Part shown: positions 1 to 9,072 of the stretch, piece by piece
How the letters are laid out: every line of letters begins with the position of its first letter
Position numbering within the stretch: the first letter of the stretch is position 1
Assembly (NCBI GenBank): GCA_020636095.1
Contig: JACJYN010000002.1
Span: forward strand, 930,001 to 994,000
DNA from: Lewinellaceae bacterium
GTDB lineage: Bacteria > Bacteroidota > Bacteroidia > Chitinophagales > Saprospiraceae
DNA: 64,000 nucleotides
Direction: 5' to 3'
Program-made: the position numbers and the translations under genes
Notes under the pieces: model-generated
Told to the model about the DNA's origin: nothing
Database searches by the model: none
The model's input: the letters and a program-made list of their open reading frames with translations, nothing else

Positions 1-441
1 ATACATTCCGAATGCATCACCGGAGACCTCTTCGGGTCCAGGCGCTGTGATTGCGGAGAGCAGTTGGATAAATCCTTGCAAATGGCCGCCGAACAGGGGG
101 GCGTGGTGCTCTACCTGCGTCAGGAGGGCCGGGGCATCGGCATCATCAACAAGCTGAAAGCCTACAACCTGCAGGACCTCGGCCTCAACACCGTAGACGC
201 TAACCTGCACCTCGGCCTGGAAGTTGACGCCCGGCAGTACGACATCGCCATCGAAATGCTCCAAGCCCTTGGCGTCAGCCGCATTCACCTGCTGACCAAC
301 AATCCAGAAAAGGTCGAAGCCCTGGAAGACTCCTCGATTGAAGTAGTCAGCCGGGTGCCATTGATCATTGAGCCCCAAAAAGAGAATTTCAACTACCTCA
401 AAACCAAGCAGGACGAGATGGGCCATTTTTTCAAGCTCTAA
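1..441 (+). CDS. ribA: GTP cyclohydrolase II domain (RibA or RibBA C-terminus), 5' truncated by window
   Basis: Opens GTP to 2,5-diamino-6-ribosylamino-pyrimidinone phosphate, the first step of riboflavin synthesis, in the cytoplasm. The frame is open from base 1, and its first residues include HSECITGDLFGSRRCDC, the zinc-binding C-x10-C-x-C motif of the family. It is followed by LRQEGRGIGIINKLKAY, the GTP-binding/catalytic arginine segment. The C-terminal NNPEKVEAL stretch is also typical. Only about 146 residues are inside the window, so whether a DHBP synthase (RibB) domain is fused upstream, as is common in Bacteroidota, cannot be seen. It ends 47 bases before the next plus-strand gene. 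Confidence 0.95.
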   Translation: MHSECITGDLFGSRRCDCGEQLDKSLQMAAEQGGVVLYLRQEGRGIGIINKLKAYNLQDLGLNTVDANLHLGLEVDARQYDIAIEMLQALGVSRIHLLTNNPEKVEALEDSSIEVVSRVPLIIEPQKENFNYLKTKQDEMGHFFKL

Positions 442-488
442 TCTGGACGGGGCCTTATTAATATGTCCGGCACAAATACCCCTACTCT

Positions 489-1469
489 ATGCACGCAATA
501 CTGATCGAATCCTTCGGCGGCCCGGAGCAGATGTATATTGACGAATGGCCCAAACCCCATCCGGGCGCTCATGAAATACTGGTGAAGGTGGAGGCAACCG
601 CCCTCAACCGGGCCGACATCCTTCAACGGGAGGGAAAGTATCCGCCCCCCGAAGGAGAAAGCACCATTATGGGCCTGGAAATGGCGGGTACGGTGGAGAG
701 CATGGGGCAGCGTGTTACCAAATGGAAACCGGGAGACGCCGTCTGTGGCCTGCTTGCCGGGGGAGGGTATGCCGAATATGCCGTTATTCACGAGGATATG
801 GCGCTGCCAGTTCCCAAAGGACTGAGCTTTACAGAGGCAGCCGGCCTGCCGGAAGTCTTTCTCACTGCTTTTCAGGCATTGCGGTGGCTGGCCAGGCTCC
901 AGGAAGGAGAACGCATCCTGATCCATGCCGGCGCCAGCGGTGTCGGTACCGCCGCCATTCAACTGGCGAACACGATGGGCGCCCATGCAGTAGTAACGGC
1001 ATCCGCCGCCAAACATGCTATCTGTAAAGAGCTGGGAGCCGTCCACGCCATCGATTATACAAACCAGGATTTCGAAGCGGCAGTTATGGAATACACCCAC
1101 GAAAAAGGAGTGGATGTGGTAGTGGACTTTATCGGAGGGCCCTACTTTCAGCGCAACCTCAATGTTTTGGCAATGGAAGGGCGCCTGGTCATGCTGGCGT
1201 TTCTGGGCGGTGTCTATGCCGAACCACTCAACCTGGGGCCTATCCTCCGCAAGCGCCTGCAGGTGATGGGGTCTACGCTCCGGGCCAGAAGCCTGGATTA
1301 TAAAATCAGATTGTCACAAGACCTCTACCGCTACGCCTGGCCTTTGTTCGAACAGGGAAAACTTCGCCCCGTCATCGATACCATCTTCGATTGGAAAGAA
1401 GCCTCAAAGGCCCACCAGTATATGGAGGACAACCGAAACCAGGGAAAGGTCATTCTGAAAGTGAGCTAG
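489..1469 (+). CDS. NAD(P)H:quinone oxidoreductase, PIG3 (TP53I3) family of the MDR superfamily
   Basis: Zinc-independent medium-chain reductase of 326 residues that reduces quinones with NADPH. The N-terminal GroES-like half carries ALNRADILQREGKYPPP, characteristic of the PIG3 branch. The Rossmann nucleotide-binding loop AGASGVGTAAIQLA is at residues 147-160, and no structural or catalytic zinc cysteines are present. Length matches the family (about 325-335). The start ATG gives the expected N-terminus MHAILIESFGGPE. It follows ribA by 47 bases on the same strand, so co-transcription is possible, but a functional link is not evident. The physiological substrate is unknown. Confidence 0.9.
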   Translation: MHAILIESFGGPEQMYIDEWPKPHPGAHEILVKVEATALNRADILQREGKYPPPEGESTIMGLEMAGTVESMGQRVTKWKPGDAVCGLLAGGGYAEYAVIHEDMALPVPKGLSFTEAAGLPEVFLTAFQALRWLARLQEGERILIHAGASGVGTAAIQLANTMGAHAVVTASAAKHAICKELGAVHAIDYTNQDFEAAVMEYTHEKGVDVVVDFIGGPYFQRNLNVLAMEGRLVMLAFLGGVYAEPLNLGPILRKRLQVMGSTLRARSLDYKIRLSQDLYRYAWPLFEQGKLRPVIDTIFDWKEASKAHQYMEDNRNQGKVILKVS

Positions 1470-1476
1470 GAAAACA

Positions 1477-2367
1477 TTACCGCCCAACCCTTATACTCGC
1501 AGTGGCGGCAGGCGCAACTGAAGCGCGGCTGTCCTCCACAGCCATTTCCTTGCATTTCCAGACAGGTGTATAATTGTCGCCTTCGTGGCTGTAGCGGCAC
1601 AGCTGGGCGCCGGCTTTGCCGGTGAAGACAAAGGCAGCGTTGGCTAACTCCTTATGCGTAGTGTATTCGGCCTGGTAAACGCGTTGCAGGTTGGCGCCAT
1701 CCCAGTAGAAAAAGGATTTTTCAATGCCTGCCCAACAACCGACCGTCATGGTACTGGCTTCAATAATCTGGAAGCCCTGGGGCGTTTCAACCACCCGCAA
1801 AAGAGGGCTGGAAGCACAGTCCTCAAAAACACAGAGGCCGGGAACCGTCTTTTGATGGAGGAGCCGGCCATCCTGGACGATGCGCAACTCCGCATTGATA
1901 TCCCCTGGTGCTTTTCGAGTTTGGGAGGAGATTCCCAGCATAATGAATTCCGGTTTACCATCGCCGTTCAGGTCGGCAGAACGCCAACCTTTTGCGATCT
2001 GCCCTCCCCAGATATAACCGGTGAATGATTGTCCTGTAAGGTCTTTGCCGCGAACGTGGTACCAGATGTCGCCGTAGCCATTGATCTCATCCTCCGGAAG
2101 ATAGTAGTCATCATTGTACGCGATGTTTTTGACTCCGTAGCCGATGGGGAGTTGAGCGGCCACTTCTGAAGTCAGGCACGGCCCTGTGTACACATAGGTA
2201 TCACTGGTGAAGGTGAATAGCTCCGTTTGGTCTTCATAGAGTTGTGCCACCTGGGATTGCTGATGGTACCAATCGTAAAAGTCGCTGAAATCGGAGCTAA
2301 CGAAGCGTTCCTGGGCGGTGAGGCCTTGGGTGCTAAAAAGGGCTGCCAGGATTAGGGCATTTCTCAT
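1477..2367 (-). CDS. Secreted SH3b-like / FG-GAP-type protein of unknown function
   Basis: I do not recognise a named family for the whole 296-residue protein. A signal peptide is visible (MRNALILAALFSTQGLTAQ). Residues about 55-125 look like an SH3b-type module (TYVYTGPCLTSEVAAQLPIG ... YGDIWYHVRG ... GYIWGGQI). ADLNGDGKPEFIMLGIS at 131-147 is an FG-GAP/VCBS-like calcium-loop motif. Four later cysteines (CVFEDC, CWAG, LCRYS, WKCK) could form disulphides. Probably periplasmic or on the surface. It ends 7 bases from the convergent quinone reductase gene. No transport or catalytic motif is seen. Confidence 0.7.
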   Translation of the reverse strand: MRNALILAALFSTQGLTAQERFVSSDFSDFYDWYHQQSQVAQLYEDQTELFTFTSDTYVYTGPCLTSEVAAQLPIGYGVKNIAYNDDYYLPEDEINGYGDIWYHVRGKDLTGQSFTGYIWGGQIAKGWRSADLNGDGKPEFIMLGISSQTRKAPGDINAELRIVQDGRLLHQKTVPGLCVFEDCASSPLLRVVETPQGFQIIEASTMTVGCWAGIEKSFFYWDGANLQRVYQAEYTTHKELANAAFVFTGKAGAQLCRYSHEGDNYTPVWKCKEMAVEDSRASVAPAATASIRVGR

Positions 2368-2487
2368 GGGAATGTGGATTTGGGAGTTATGATGTAAACT
2401 ATTTTGCCGTTTCGATTATTGCCTATTGGAGATATAATATTGTGAAAATTGGACCCACCCCTTACTTTTTGGGCCAAAACCTTTTTT

Positions 2488-2940
2488 ATGAAAAAATATA
2501 TTTTGTTTTTTAGTTCCCTTATCATGATAAAATTTGTCACCGCTCAAAACATGGAGAGCCATCTTTGGCAAGACCGGGTCATTCTGCTTTTCACTGCTTC
2601 CCGGCAACAAGCCAATTTTCAAAAACAGTTACTCATTTTGACGGAAAACCCCGAAGAAGTAACGGATCGGAACCTGGCCGTGTATACTATTTTGCCCGAT
2701 GGCGGCCAGCAACCCGATGGCAACGCGCTGCCTGCCACCCAGGCTCAAGCCTTCTACAGCACATACGGAATTACCCCCGGCATTGGTTTCACTTTTGTGC
2801 TAATTGGTAAGGATGGAACAGAAAAAATTCGAAAAGATCAGCCGGTAAGTGCCGGGGAGCTGTTCTCCCTGATCGACAGCATGCCTATGCGGAAAGCGGA
2901 AATGAAGAAAGCTGGAAGAAGGGAGAAGAAAAAAAATTGA
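2488..2940 (+). CDS. DUF4174-family secreted protein
   Basis: Small exported protein of 150 residues. The start chosen is the ATG at 2488, which begins a clear signal peptide (MKKYILFFSSLIMIKFVTAQ); the frame extends further upstream only with a non-ATG start and no signal. The mature part begins HLWQDRVILLFTASRQ and contains NLAVYTILPDGG and FTFVLIGKDGTEKIRK, matching the thioredoxin-like DUF4174 pattern (an 'LW..RvlLLFa' start and a 'vlIGKDG..k.R' strand). No CxxC is present, so a redox role is unlikely. The lysine-rich tail is unusual. Function unknown. Confidence 0.7.
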   Translation: MKKYILFFSSLIMIKFVTAQNMESHLWQDRVILLFTASRQQANFQKQLLILTENPEEVTDRNLAVYTILPDGGQQPDGNALPATQAQAFYSTYGITPGIGFTFVLIGKDGTEKIRKDQPVSAGELFSLIDSMPMRKAEMKKAGRREKKKN

Positions 2941-2944
2941 ATTA

Positions 2945-2971
2945 TTGTCAACCTTAATTTGCTTACTTTTG
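2945..2971 (+). promoter_or_regulatory. Candidate Bacteroidota promoter for the S41 protease
   Basis: TTG at 2945-2947 and TACTTTTG (fits TAnnTTTG) at 2964-2971 with a 16-base spacer, one short of the usual 17-23. Predicted start near 2978, about 100 bases before the ATG at 3080. A short overlapping frame, MKRNNVSRPE, begins at 3067 and ends inside the protease gene. Confidence 0.35.
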
Positions 2972-3079
2972 TATTACCCATTGTATGTTCTCTCTGTACA
3001 GGCAAACCCCAGGCGCCTCTAACTTTGAAGCCGGAAAAGCGATTCTTCAAGATTGATTTAACCCTTATGAAACGGAATA

Positions 3080-4735
3080 ATGTATCAAGACCAGAATAAT
3101 GCTCCCAGAAGATTAAGTATTTGGCTGCCCTTACTTTTTGCGCTGGTGTTGGTTACGGGCATACTCATCGGCATGCGCATGCAGTCCAATGCCCCTACTG
3201 TAATCACCGAAACGCCCGAGGAGTCTATGCACGCCCTTGGGCAGGGTAAAGTTGAAGAAATCCTTCGGTACATTGAGGCCAAATATGTAGATGAGGTAGA
3301 CAGGGACGCGCTGATCCAGGAAGTGATTGAGGATATGCTTGCCAAGCTCGATCCGCATTCCAACTACATCACCGCCGAGCAATTGCGTGAGGTGAATGAA
3401 CAACTGGAGGGCAATTTTGACGGCATCGGCGTAGAATTTATGATGCTGGACGACACTATTGTCGTCGTCGCACCGCTGGCAGGTGGCCCATCCGAAGCGG
3501 CCGGTATCCAGGCCGGCGATAAGATCATTCAGATCGCCGATTCGACCATTGCCGGTGTGAATAAAGATTCCCGCCAGGTAATCAAGATGCTCAGAGGGGA
3601 GAAAGGAACAGAAGTAGTAGTAGGTATTTTGCGCGTGGGGGAAAAGAAAATCCGCAAGTTTACGATCATCCGGGATGAGATTCCCATGCACAGCGTCGAT
3701 GTGGCTTACATGCTTGACGAAAAATCCGGATACATCAAGGTCAACCGCTTTAGCGCAACGACTTATGAAGAATTTATGAAAGGGTTGGAAAAGCTGGTCG
3801 ATGCAGGAATGGAAGACCTGGTGATCGACCTTCGGCACAATCCGGGAGGATACCTCCAGCAGGCCACCAATATGCTCAGCCAGCTCTTTTCCCAAAAGGA
3901 TAAATTACTCGTTTATACCGAAGGCAGAGCGGTCAATCGCAGTAATTACGAATCTACCGGAAGAGCCTTTTTTGATATCGACGATATTGTCGTACTGATT
4001 GATGAAGGCTCTGCCTCTGCCAGTGAAATCCTCGCCGGCGCTATTCAGGATCACGACCGCGGCGTCATTGTCGGGCGGCGCTCTTTTGGCAAAGGCCTCG
4101 TCCAGGAACAGTACAAACTTCGCGATGGCTCTGCGCTCCGCCTGACCGTAGCGCGTTATTATACGCCCTCCGGGCGATCTATACAAAAGCCCTACGGCGA
4201 TGACCTGGAGGCTTATGAGAGCGAAATGGCCCATCGCTTCGAATCCGGTGAGCTGGTGGAAAAACAAAAAATGGAAGTGGAGGATTCTACTCAATACTAC
4301 ACCGATAACGGCCGCGTAGTCTACGGCGGCGGCGGCATTACCCCGGATGTTTTCGTCCCCATCGATACGATCGTTTTGAATGATGATTACCTTGAACTGC
4401 GCCAGCATGTGCCTCAGTTTGTCTTCCGGTACATGAACGAAAACGGAAAAGGGCTGAGCGAACTCGACCTGCCCTCCTTCGTGCAAAAATACCAGGTGGA
4501 CGATGGCCTGTATGATAAATTTATCGCCTACGCCAAAGGCCACGGCGCTACGGTTAGCCCCAATGGAGACAGCTACGCCCAAAAGGAAATTAAACGTTTT
4601 ATCAAGGCTCGCATCGCCAAACACCTCTTCGAAGATGAAGGGTTCTACAGCGTATGGAACCGGGATGACTCGATGATCAAGGAGGCCCTGAACGCCCTGG
4701 AACATTCCAAACCGTTGACGGCTAGCCAGAAGTAA
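3080..4735 (+). CDS. C-terminal processing peptidase, S41A (CtpA/Prc) family
   Basis: Periplasmic serine protease of 551 residues anchored by an N-terminal membrane segment (LPLLFALVLVTGILIGM, about residues 16-32). A PDZ domain follows (GNFDGIGVEF ... AAGIQAGDKIIQIADSTI). The S41 core holds DLRHNPGGYLQQA, the nucleophile region DEGSASASEILAGAIQDHDRG and the general-base lysine in GRRSFGKGLVQEQ. These are the Ser-Lys dyad positions of tail-specific proteases. About 150 residues after the core are a family-specific extension common in Bacteroidota homologues. It probably trims or degrades envelope proteins. A promoter-like sequence lies at 2945-2971. Confidence 0.93.
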   Translation: MYQDQNNAPRRLSIWLPLLFALVLVTGILIGMRMQSNAPTVITETPEESMHALGQGKVEEILRYIEAKYVDEVDRDALIQEVIEDMLAKLDPHSNYITAEQLREVNEQLEGNFDGIGVEFMMLDDTIVVVAPLAGGPSEAAGIQAGDKIIQIADSTIAGVNKDSRQVIKMLRGEKGTEVVVGILRVGEKKIRKFTIIRDEIPMHSVDVAYMLDEKSGYIKVNRFSATTYEEFMKGLEKLVDAGMEDLVIDLRHNPGGYLQQATNMLSQLFSQKDKLLVYTEGRAVNRSNYESTGRAFFDIDDIVVLIDEGSASASEILAGAIQDHDRGVIVGRRSFGKGLVQEQYKLRDGSALRLTVARYYTPSGRSIQKPYGDDLEAYESEMAHRFESGELVEKQKMEVEDSTQYYTDNGRVVYGGGGITPDVFVPIDTIVLNDDYLELRQHVPQFVFRYMNENGKGLSELDLPSFVQKYQVDDGLYDKFIAYAKGHGATVSPNGDSYAQKEIKRFIKARIAKHLFEDEGFYSVWNRDDSMIKEALNALEHSKPLTASQK

Positions 4736-4821
4736 GGGAGCAAGATCGAATCAACGCGCGCCCACCGGCGCGGCCGCCCAGCAGTTGGTGTTCCCCGCGC
4801 CGGCAAATGCCGGCGCCAGCC

Positions 4822-6450
4822 CTAATCTACCTTCACCATTACCGGCTTCACTTCGCGATCCTTACCGCGCTGTATAGCGACGAAGTAAACGCCCGGCGCC
4901 CAGTTTCGGGTATCTATCTCCAGGCGTTTGGTGGAAAAGCGGGTAGGCGTTTCGGTATTGCGGTACATTTCCTGGCCGAGGGCATTGTACACACGAAAGT
5001 CGTACGTTTCGAAATCCGGCGTTTCATACTCTACGATAAAGCTGGAAGAGGTAGGGTTGGGAAATATCTTAAGAATCTCTATCGGGCCGGAAGTACCCCC
5101 ACAGGCCTCGTTGATGAGCTCCATCGAATTGTATACATTGAGCAGGCCGCCGGTGGCGGTCAGCCCTTCCAAGCTGGACAGCGGCTCTACCCCGTCGATC
5201 AGCACCGAGCGGATCAGTAGCGCTGTTTCCCGCGGGTTGGAAAGGGCATCTGACGCCAGTTCTTCGCAGGGCAAGCTATACAGCAGGGCGATTGAGCCGG
5301 TCAGATGGGGCGCGGCGGCGGAATTGCCATCAAACACGGCGTAGCGGTCAAACAAATACAAGGAGTAAGAATTCTGGCCCGGCGCCGCCATATCAATTGA
5401 AATTTCGCCGAACCCGGAACTCAGTTCCTTCTCTTCCGCTTCGTTCATATTCGTGACGGTGATGAGGAAATCGCTTTCACAACTCGTCGGCATATCGCCT
5501 TCCACATCCACATCCAGATTTCTGTTCGTCGTACCGGCGCCGGTAAGCACGCCTACCGCCCCCAACTGGTCGTACATACCGCCCCATACCGGCTGTTCAT
5601 CACAGAAGGTCGGCGTGGAAAGCCCGAAGGAAGCATTGGTGGCAACGACAAAAGCGCCTTTCTGCCCGCCGCTTTCATTATATTGATGGCGTTGGTCAAT
5701 AACGTATTCATAAGCCGAGATGATCTGATCGACATACTGTATGGCGCAGACCATCAGCTTGATGTCCCAGTTGATGCCACTGACCCCCATACCGTTATTG
5801 CCTTTGGCGCCTACCAGCCCGCTGACGGCCAGCCCATGGCCATTGACCTTCATTTCATTCGTGTCGTCCACAAAATTCCAGCCGAAGGTGTCATCAATGT
5901 AACCATTGTTGTCATTGTCGATGCCGTCACCGGATATTTCGGCTGAGTTATTCCAGATGTTACCCAGCAGGTCGGGGTGATTCAGGTCGCACCCGCTATC
6001 GAGGACCGCCACTACGATGGTGTCTCCATTAGCCGTGAGCCCGCCGGTGCTCACGTTCCAAACCTCCTCCGCGCCGATTCGGGTAAAACCCCATTGCTTT
6101 TCGAATTCCGGATCATTGGGCTCCTGGCGAAATGCTACTGCGTAGTTGTACTGAACCGCTTGCACTTCTCTTTGTACGCGAAGCCATTGCAGCAGGCTTT
6201 CACCCGGCCAGGCGGTTGGGTCAAATTGCAGGAGGTGGATATTAAAACGGCGGGCAGCTACCCGCTTATGTATAGCGGTGGCTGGCTGTTGCCGGTTGAT
6301 CTTTTGCAGGAGGGTGGTTACACTAGCCTCCTGAGCTAGCTGAACCAACAGTTCGTTCTTTACCTGGCCGGTACCTGAGCCGGCCAATTGAGCGTTGGCG
6401 AATTGCGCAACAAAAAAAAATAACAGAAGCCACAAATACCTATCGATCAT
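4822..6450 (-). CDS. Subtilisin-like (S8) protease with T9SS type A sorting domain
   Basis: Exported serine protease of 542 residues. A signal peptide is present (residues 1-20, ending FANAQ). The catalytic triad is read as D151 (VAVLDSGCDLNHPDL), H205 (NGHGLAVSGLVG) and S377 (DGNSAAAPHLTG), all on subtilase motifs but with HGL instead of HGT and GNSAAAPH instead of GTSMAAPH. The C-terminus (about 460-542) is a T9SS type A domain: ILKIFPNPTSSSFIVEY ... GVYFVAIQRG. It is therefore exported by the secretion system encoded at 26-35 kb, then cleaved and attached or released by PorU. Residues 25-110 resemble an I9-type propeptide region. Confidence 0.92.
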   Translation of the reverse strand: MIDRYLWLLLFFFVAQFANAQLAGSGTGQVKNELLVQLAQEASVTTLLQKINRQQPATAIHKRVAARRFNIHLLQFDPTAWPGESLLQWLRVQREVQAVQYNYAVAFRQEPNDPEFEKQWGFTRIGAEEVWNVSTGGLTANGDTIVVAVLDSGCDLNHPDLLGNIWNNSAEISGDGIDNDNNGYIDDTFGWNFVDDTNEMKVNGHGLAVSGLVGAKGNNGMGVSGINWDIKLMVCAIQYVDQIISAYEYVIDQRHQYNESGGQKGAFVVATNASFGLSTPTFCDEQPVWGGMYDQLGAVGVLTGAGTTNRNLDVDVEGDMPTSCESDFLITVTNMNEAEEKELSSGFGEISIDMAAPGQNSYSLYLFDRYAVFDGNSAAAPHLTGSIALLYSLPCEELASDALSNPRETALLIRSVLIDGVEPLSSLEGLTATGGLLNVYNSMELINEACGGTSGPIEILKIFPNPTSSSFIVEYETPDFETYDFRVYNALGQEMYRNTETPTRFSTKRLEIDTRNWAPGVYFVAIQRGKDREVKPVMVKVD

Positions 6451-6553
6451 TTTTTACATACTTTTTGAAGATGTCAAAGTTATAGGAATTTGACTAAACA
6501 TATAGGCATAATCAGCTTGCCTGCCATTTACGGACATATAATTGTCCAGGTAC

Positions 6554-7369
6554 TTATAGAGTCCTGTATGCCTCCGTCAGGGCATGGCGTACTTTCCGAA
6601 AGTAACCAACCGAAAGCAACAGGCGGCTTCCGTACCAGGAGAAGCATTCTCCGTCCACCATTTTCAGGGTAGTAATGGGGCAGGCCCGCTGGAATTCTTT
6701 CCGGTGTTGGTCCTTGAAGGGGTAGGGTTCTGAGGAAAGCAAAATGGCTTCCGGACGGGCCTCGGCCAGTTCCTCCAGGCTGATCTCCGGATAGCGGCTT
6801 TTATGGCCGAACACATTTTCAAAACCGGCTCTTTGCAGCATGTCGTTGATAAAGGTATCCCCTCCAGCTACATAATAGGGCTTTCTCCAGATGAAATAAG
6901 CCACCCGTCGCCGCCGTTTGCCGGCCATTTCTTCGGCCAGCGTATCAAAACTTTCGCGAATCTGCCCAAACAGCAGTTCAGCCTGCTGGCTCCGGTTAGT
7001 TAGTACGCCAATACCTCGGATCATATCCAACGCATCCTCCAGTGTTTTTACATCGCTTAACCATACCGGGTATTTTTCCGCCAACCCTTCGATCTGCTGC
7101 TTATCGTTCTCTTCTTTATTGCCGATGAGCAAGCCGGGTTGCAACGCCCCGATCGCATCCAAATTCAATTGCTTGGTTCCTCCGACGCGCCCTTTATTGC
7201 GGAACCATGCTTCCGGATGAACACAGAACCGGGTGATACCCACTGTTTCTTCGTCCAGCCCCAGATGTGCCAGCAACTCGGTTTGAGAAGGCACCAGCGA
7301 GATAATACGCTGAGGGGGGAAGTCCACCGATATCGTACGGCCGAGCTGGTCAGTGAAGGCCCTTTTCAT
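6554..7369 (-). CDS. Helical-backbone metal receptor, BtuF/FhuD-like substrate-binding protein
   Basis: Periplasmic-binding-protein fold of the cobalamin/iron-chelate class. Typical motifs are RIISLVPSQTELLAHLGL, VGGTKQLNLDAIGALQPGLLIG and PVWLSDVKTLEDALDMI, with a second lobe RRRVAYFIWRKPYYVAGGDT. The start at 7369 (MKRAFTDQLGRTISV) was chosen over the ATG at 7381 because it gives the usual N-terminus. No signal peptide is visible, as in many Bacteroidota relatives. It is the third gene of a minus-strand run after the sulfotransferase-like and aminotransferase genes (22 bases after the aminotransferase stop). No permease or ATPase partner lies nearby. Confidence 0.85.
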   Translation of the reverse strand: MKRAFTDQLGRTISVDFPPQRIISLVPSQTELLAHLGLDEETVGITRFCVHPEAWFRNKGRVGGTKQLNLDAIGALQPGLLIGNKEENDKQQIEGLAEKYPVWLSDVKTLEDALDMIRGIGVLTNRSQQAELLFGQIRESFDTLAEEMAGKRRRRVAYFIWRKPYYVAGGDTFINDMLQRAGFENVFGHKSRYPEISLEELAEARPEAILLSSEPYPFKDQHRKEFQRACPITTLKMVDGECFSWYGSRLLLSVGYFRKVRHALTEAYRTL

Positions 7370-7390
7370 GTTTAGGAACATTTTTCCCTT

Positions 7391-8290
7391 CTAAAACGGA
7401 AGCGGAGTGCCGCCTGTTTCCGTTTGGGCTTTAAAGCCCTGTTGTATCTTCTCTAACGTAGATATCCCGGATTTGTTAAAAATCTTTCGCCCATCGATCT
7501 CGAATACTTTGGTGAGCTCGCCCATAGTGCCGGTAGTGAATACTTCGTCGGCAGTATAAAATTCGGTAATAGAAAGATTTTTCTCCAGAGCAGGGATACC
7601 CTGGTCTCGGCAAAGCTCAAGTACCAGCGCGCGGGTAATACCGGGCAGGCAGCTGTCGGCGTGGGGGGTGTAAACGGTGTTTTTGGAAATACAGAAAAGG
7701 TTGACCCCGTTGGCTTCGGAGACGTATCCGTCCTTATCGAGCATTATGCCGGCGTCGGCGCCGGCGTGATTGGCCTCGATCTTAGCGAGAATATTGTTCA
7801 ACAAGTTATTGTGATGGATTTTCGAATCCAGGGACATCGGAGAGTTGCGCCGCACCGAGGAAGTTATAAGCGCAATCTCCGGCGGGTACACCGGGGGCTT
7901 CCACTCGGGCAATATGATAAGGGTTGGGCCGGCTTGATTGAGGCGGGGGTCCATCCCGGAGGTAATTTTCTCGCCCCGGGTCAGGGTCAGGCGGATGTGC
8001 ACGCCATCCCGCATGTTATTGGCCTGTAATGTTTTGAAGAGGGCCTGCGTGATGAACCCACTATCCGGCACATCCCGGAAGGCCAGCGCGTGGGCGGAGT
8101 TTTGCAGCCGTTCGAGGTGGCGTTCCAGGCTAAAGATGCGGCCGTTGTAAACGCGCAGCCCCTCCCAAACGGCGTCACCTCCCTGCACCACACTATCAAA
8201 TACCGATACCTTGGCCTCTTTGCGGGGAAGGAGCGCTCCATTGATGTAAACGAGGATATGCTCATTTTTTGGATCGTACTGTTGAAGCAT
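7391..8290 (-). CDS. Class IV PLP aminotransferase (branched-chain/D-amino acid aminotransferase family)
   Basis: PLP-dependent fold-type IV enzyme of 299 residues. The Schiff-base lysine is K157 in SLDSKIHHNNLLNNIL. The cofactor-binding glutamate is in DGYVSEANGVNLF, and the phosphate-binding threonines are in EVFTTGTMGEL. The N-terminal VSVFDSVVQGGDAVWEGLRVY matches BCAT/DAAT. Sequence alone does not fix the substrate between IlvE, D-amino acid transaminase and aminodeoxychorismate lyase; the linkage with a sulfotransferase-like protein suggests the less characterised BCAT-like subgroup. It starts 9 bases after the stop of the upstream gene, consistent with one transcript. Confidence 0.9.
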   Translation of the reverse strand: MLQQYDPKNEHILVYINGALLPRKEAKVSVFDSVVQGGDAVWEGLRVYNGRIFSLERHLERLQNSAHALAFRDVPDSGFITQALFKTLQANNMRDGVHIRLTLTRGEKITSGMDPRLNQAGPTLIILPEWKPPVYPPEIALITSSVRRNSPMSLDSKIHHNNLLNNILAKIEANHAGADAGIMLDKDGYVSEANGVNLFCISKNTVYTPHADSCLPGITRALVLELCRDQGIPALEKNLSITEFYTADEVFTTGTMGELTKVFEIDGRKIFNKSGISTLEKIQQGFKAQTETGGTPLPF

Positions 8291-8299
8291 ACGGTTGGT

Positions 8300-9034
8300 T
8301 TAAGCTTTAATGGCCACTTCGTATAATTGATCGTAAAAAGGCCGGCATGCTGAGGCCAGAGCCTGTAGCCGGGGCGGCAGTTCAAAAGAGAGTTCCCGGT
8401 AGGGTTCGAATCCGGACGATTGGTGGACCCGGCTGTACCAATACCTGGCCCATACGCCATCTTCGGGCCGGGCGCCGGGCCGCCAGCTCAGCATAGCCTC
8501 ATCAAAGGGAATGTCCAGGCGTTGGCACAACTGGCGAAGGACGGAAGCCGGATCGGCCAGTAGTTCCCGGCTGTCCACCACTGCCGCCAGTTTACCCGTC
8601 TTGTAAAGAAACTGATACAGGCTGTACATTTTTTCGATGCCGATATCTTCCATGGAAGGATTGGGGATCACCTTATTGTAAGAATGAATGATGGCCGCCG
8701 GGTCGCGAATAAGCAGCACGTTGTCCATTTCCAGGAGGAAGCTTTCATCCAGTCCGATGAGGTGGTGGGCCATCTGCTTGAAAAAGGCTATAGGTTTGTC
8801 ATACTTACCCAGCAGGATTTCGCGGATGGCCTTTTCTCCGTTCCGCTCCTGGCTGGCAAGAATCTCGTCGGCGCCGGGATGCAACACCCGGCCATCGGTA
8901 GAGGAGAGATAATGAGCGTACAGCGGCTCATCAAAAACCCGGGTATCCTCCCGTTGCGCAAAAGCATACATCAGGGCGGTCGATACGTTTCGCGGGCTGG
9001 ACCAGGTGTTGATTCGTTTGATTGTGCCGGGCAT
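8300..9034 (-). CDS. Sulfotransferase-like P-loop protein
   Basis: 244 residues. The N-terminal INTWSSPRNVSTALMYAFAQ is the 5'-phosphosulfate loop of the sulfotransferase fold, and VLLIRDPAAIIHSY resembles the 3'-phosphate binding segment (RdP...S). ELLADPASVLRQLCQRLDI matches the later family motif (E.L..dP...l..lc..lgi). A cytoplasmic, PAPS-using enzyme is the standard prediction, but the acceptor is unknown. It heads an operon with the class IV aminotransferase, and this pair appears as a single fused polypeptide in plant BCAT-like proteins (from memory, to be checked). An inverted repeat lies upstream at 9073-9118. Confidence 0.8.
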   Translation of the reverse strand: MPGTIKRINTWSSPRNVSTALMYAFAQREDTRVFDEPLYAHYLSSTDGRVLHPGADEILASQERNGEKAIREILLGKYDKPIAFFKQMAHHLIGLDESFLLEMDNVLLIRDPAAIIHSYNKVIPNPSMEDIGIEKMYSLYQFLYKTGKLAAVVDSRELLADPASVLRQLCQRLDIPFDEAMLSWRPGARPEDGVWARYWYSRVHQSSGFEPYRELSFELPPRLQALASACRPFYDQLYEVAIKA

Positions 9035-9072
9035 AGGGTGAACGGATCAAGCAGAAGATAGAATTGGGCGTG

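Noticed and set aside
3131..4705. Long minus-strand frames opposite the S41 protease
   Set aside because: Antisense shadows without motifs or start context.
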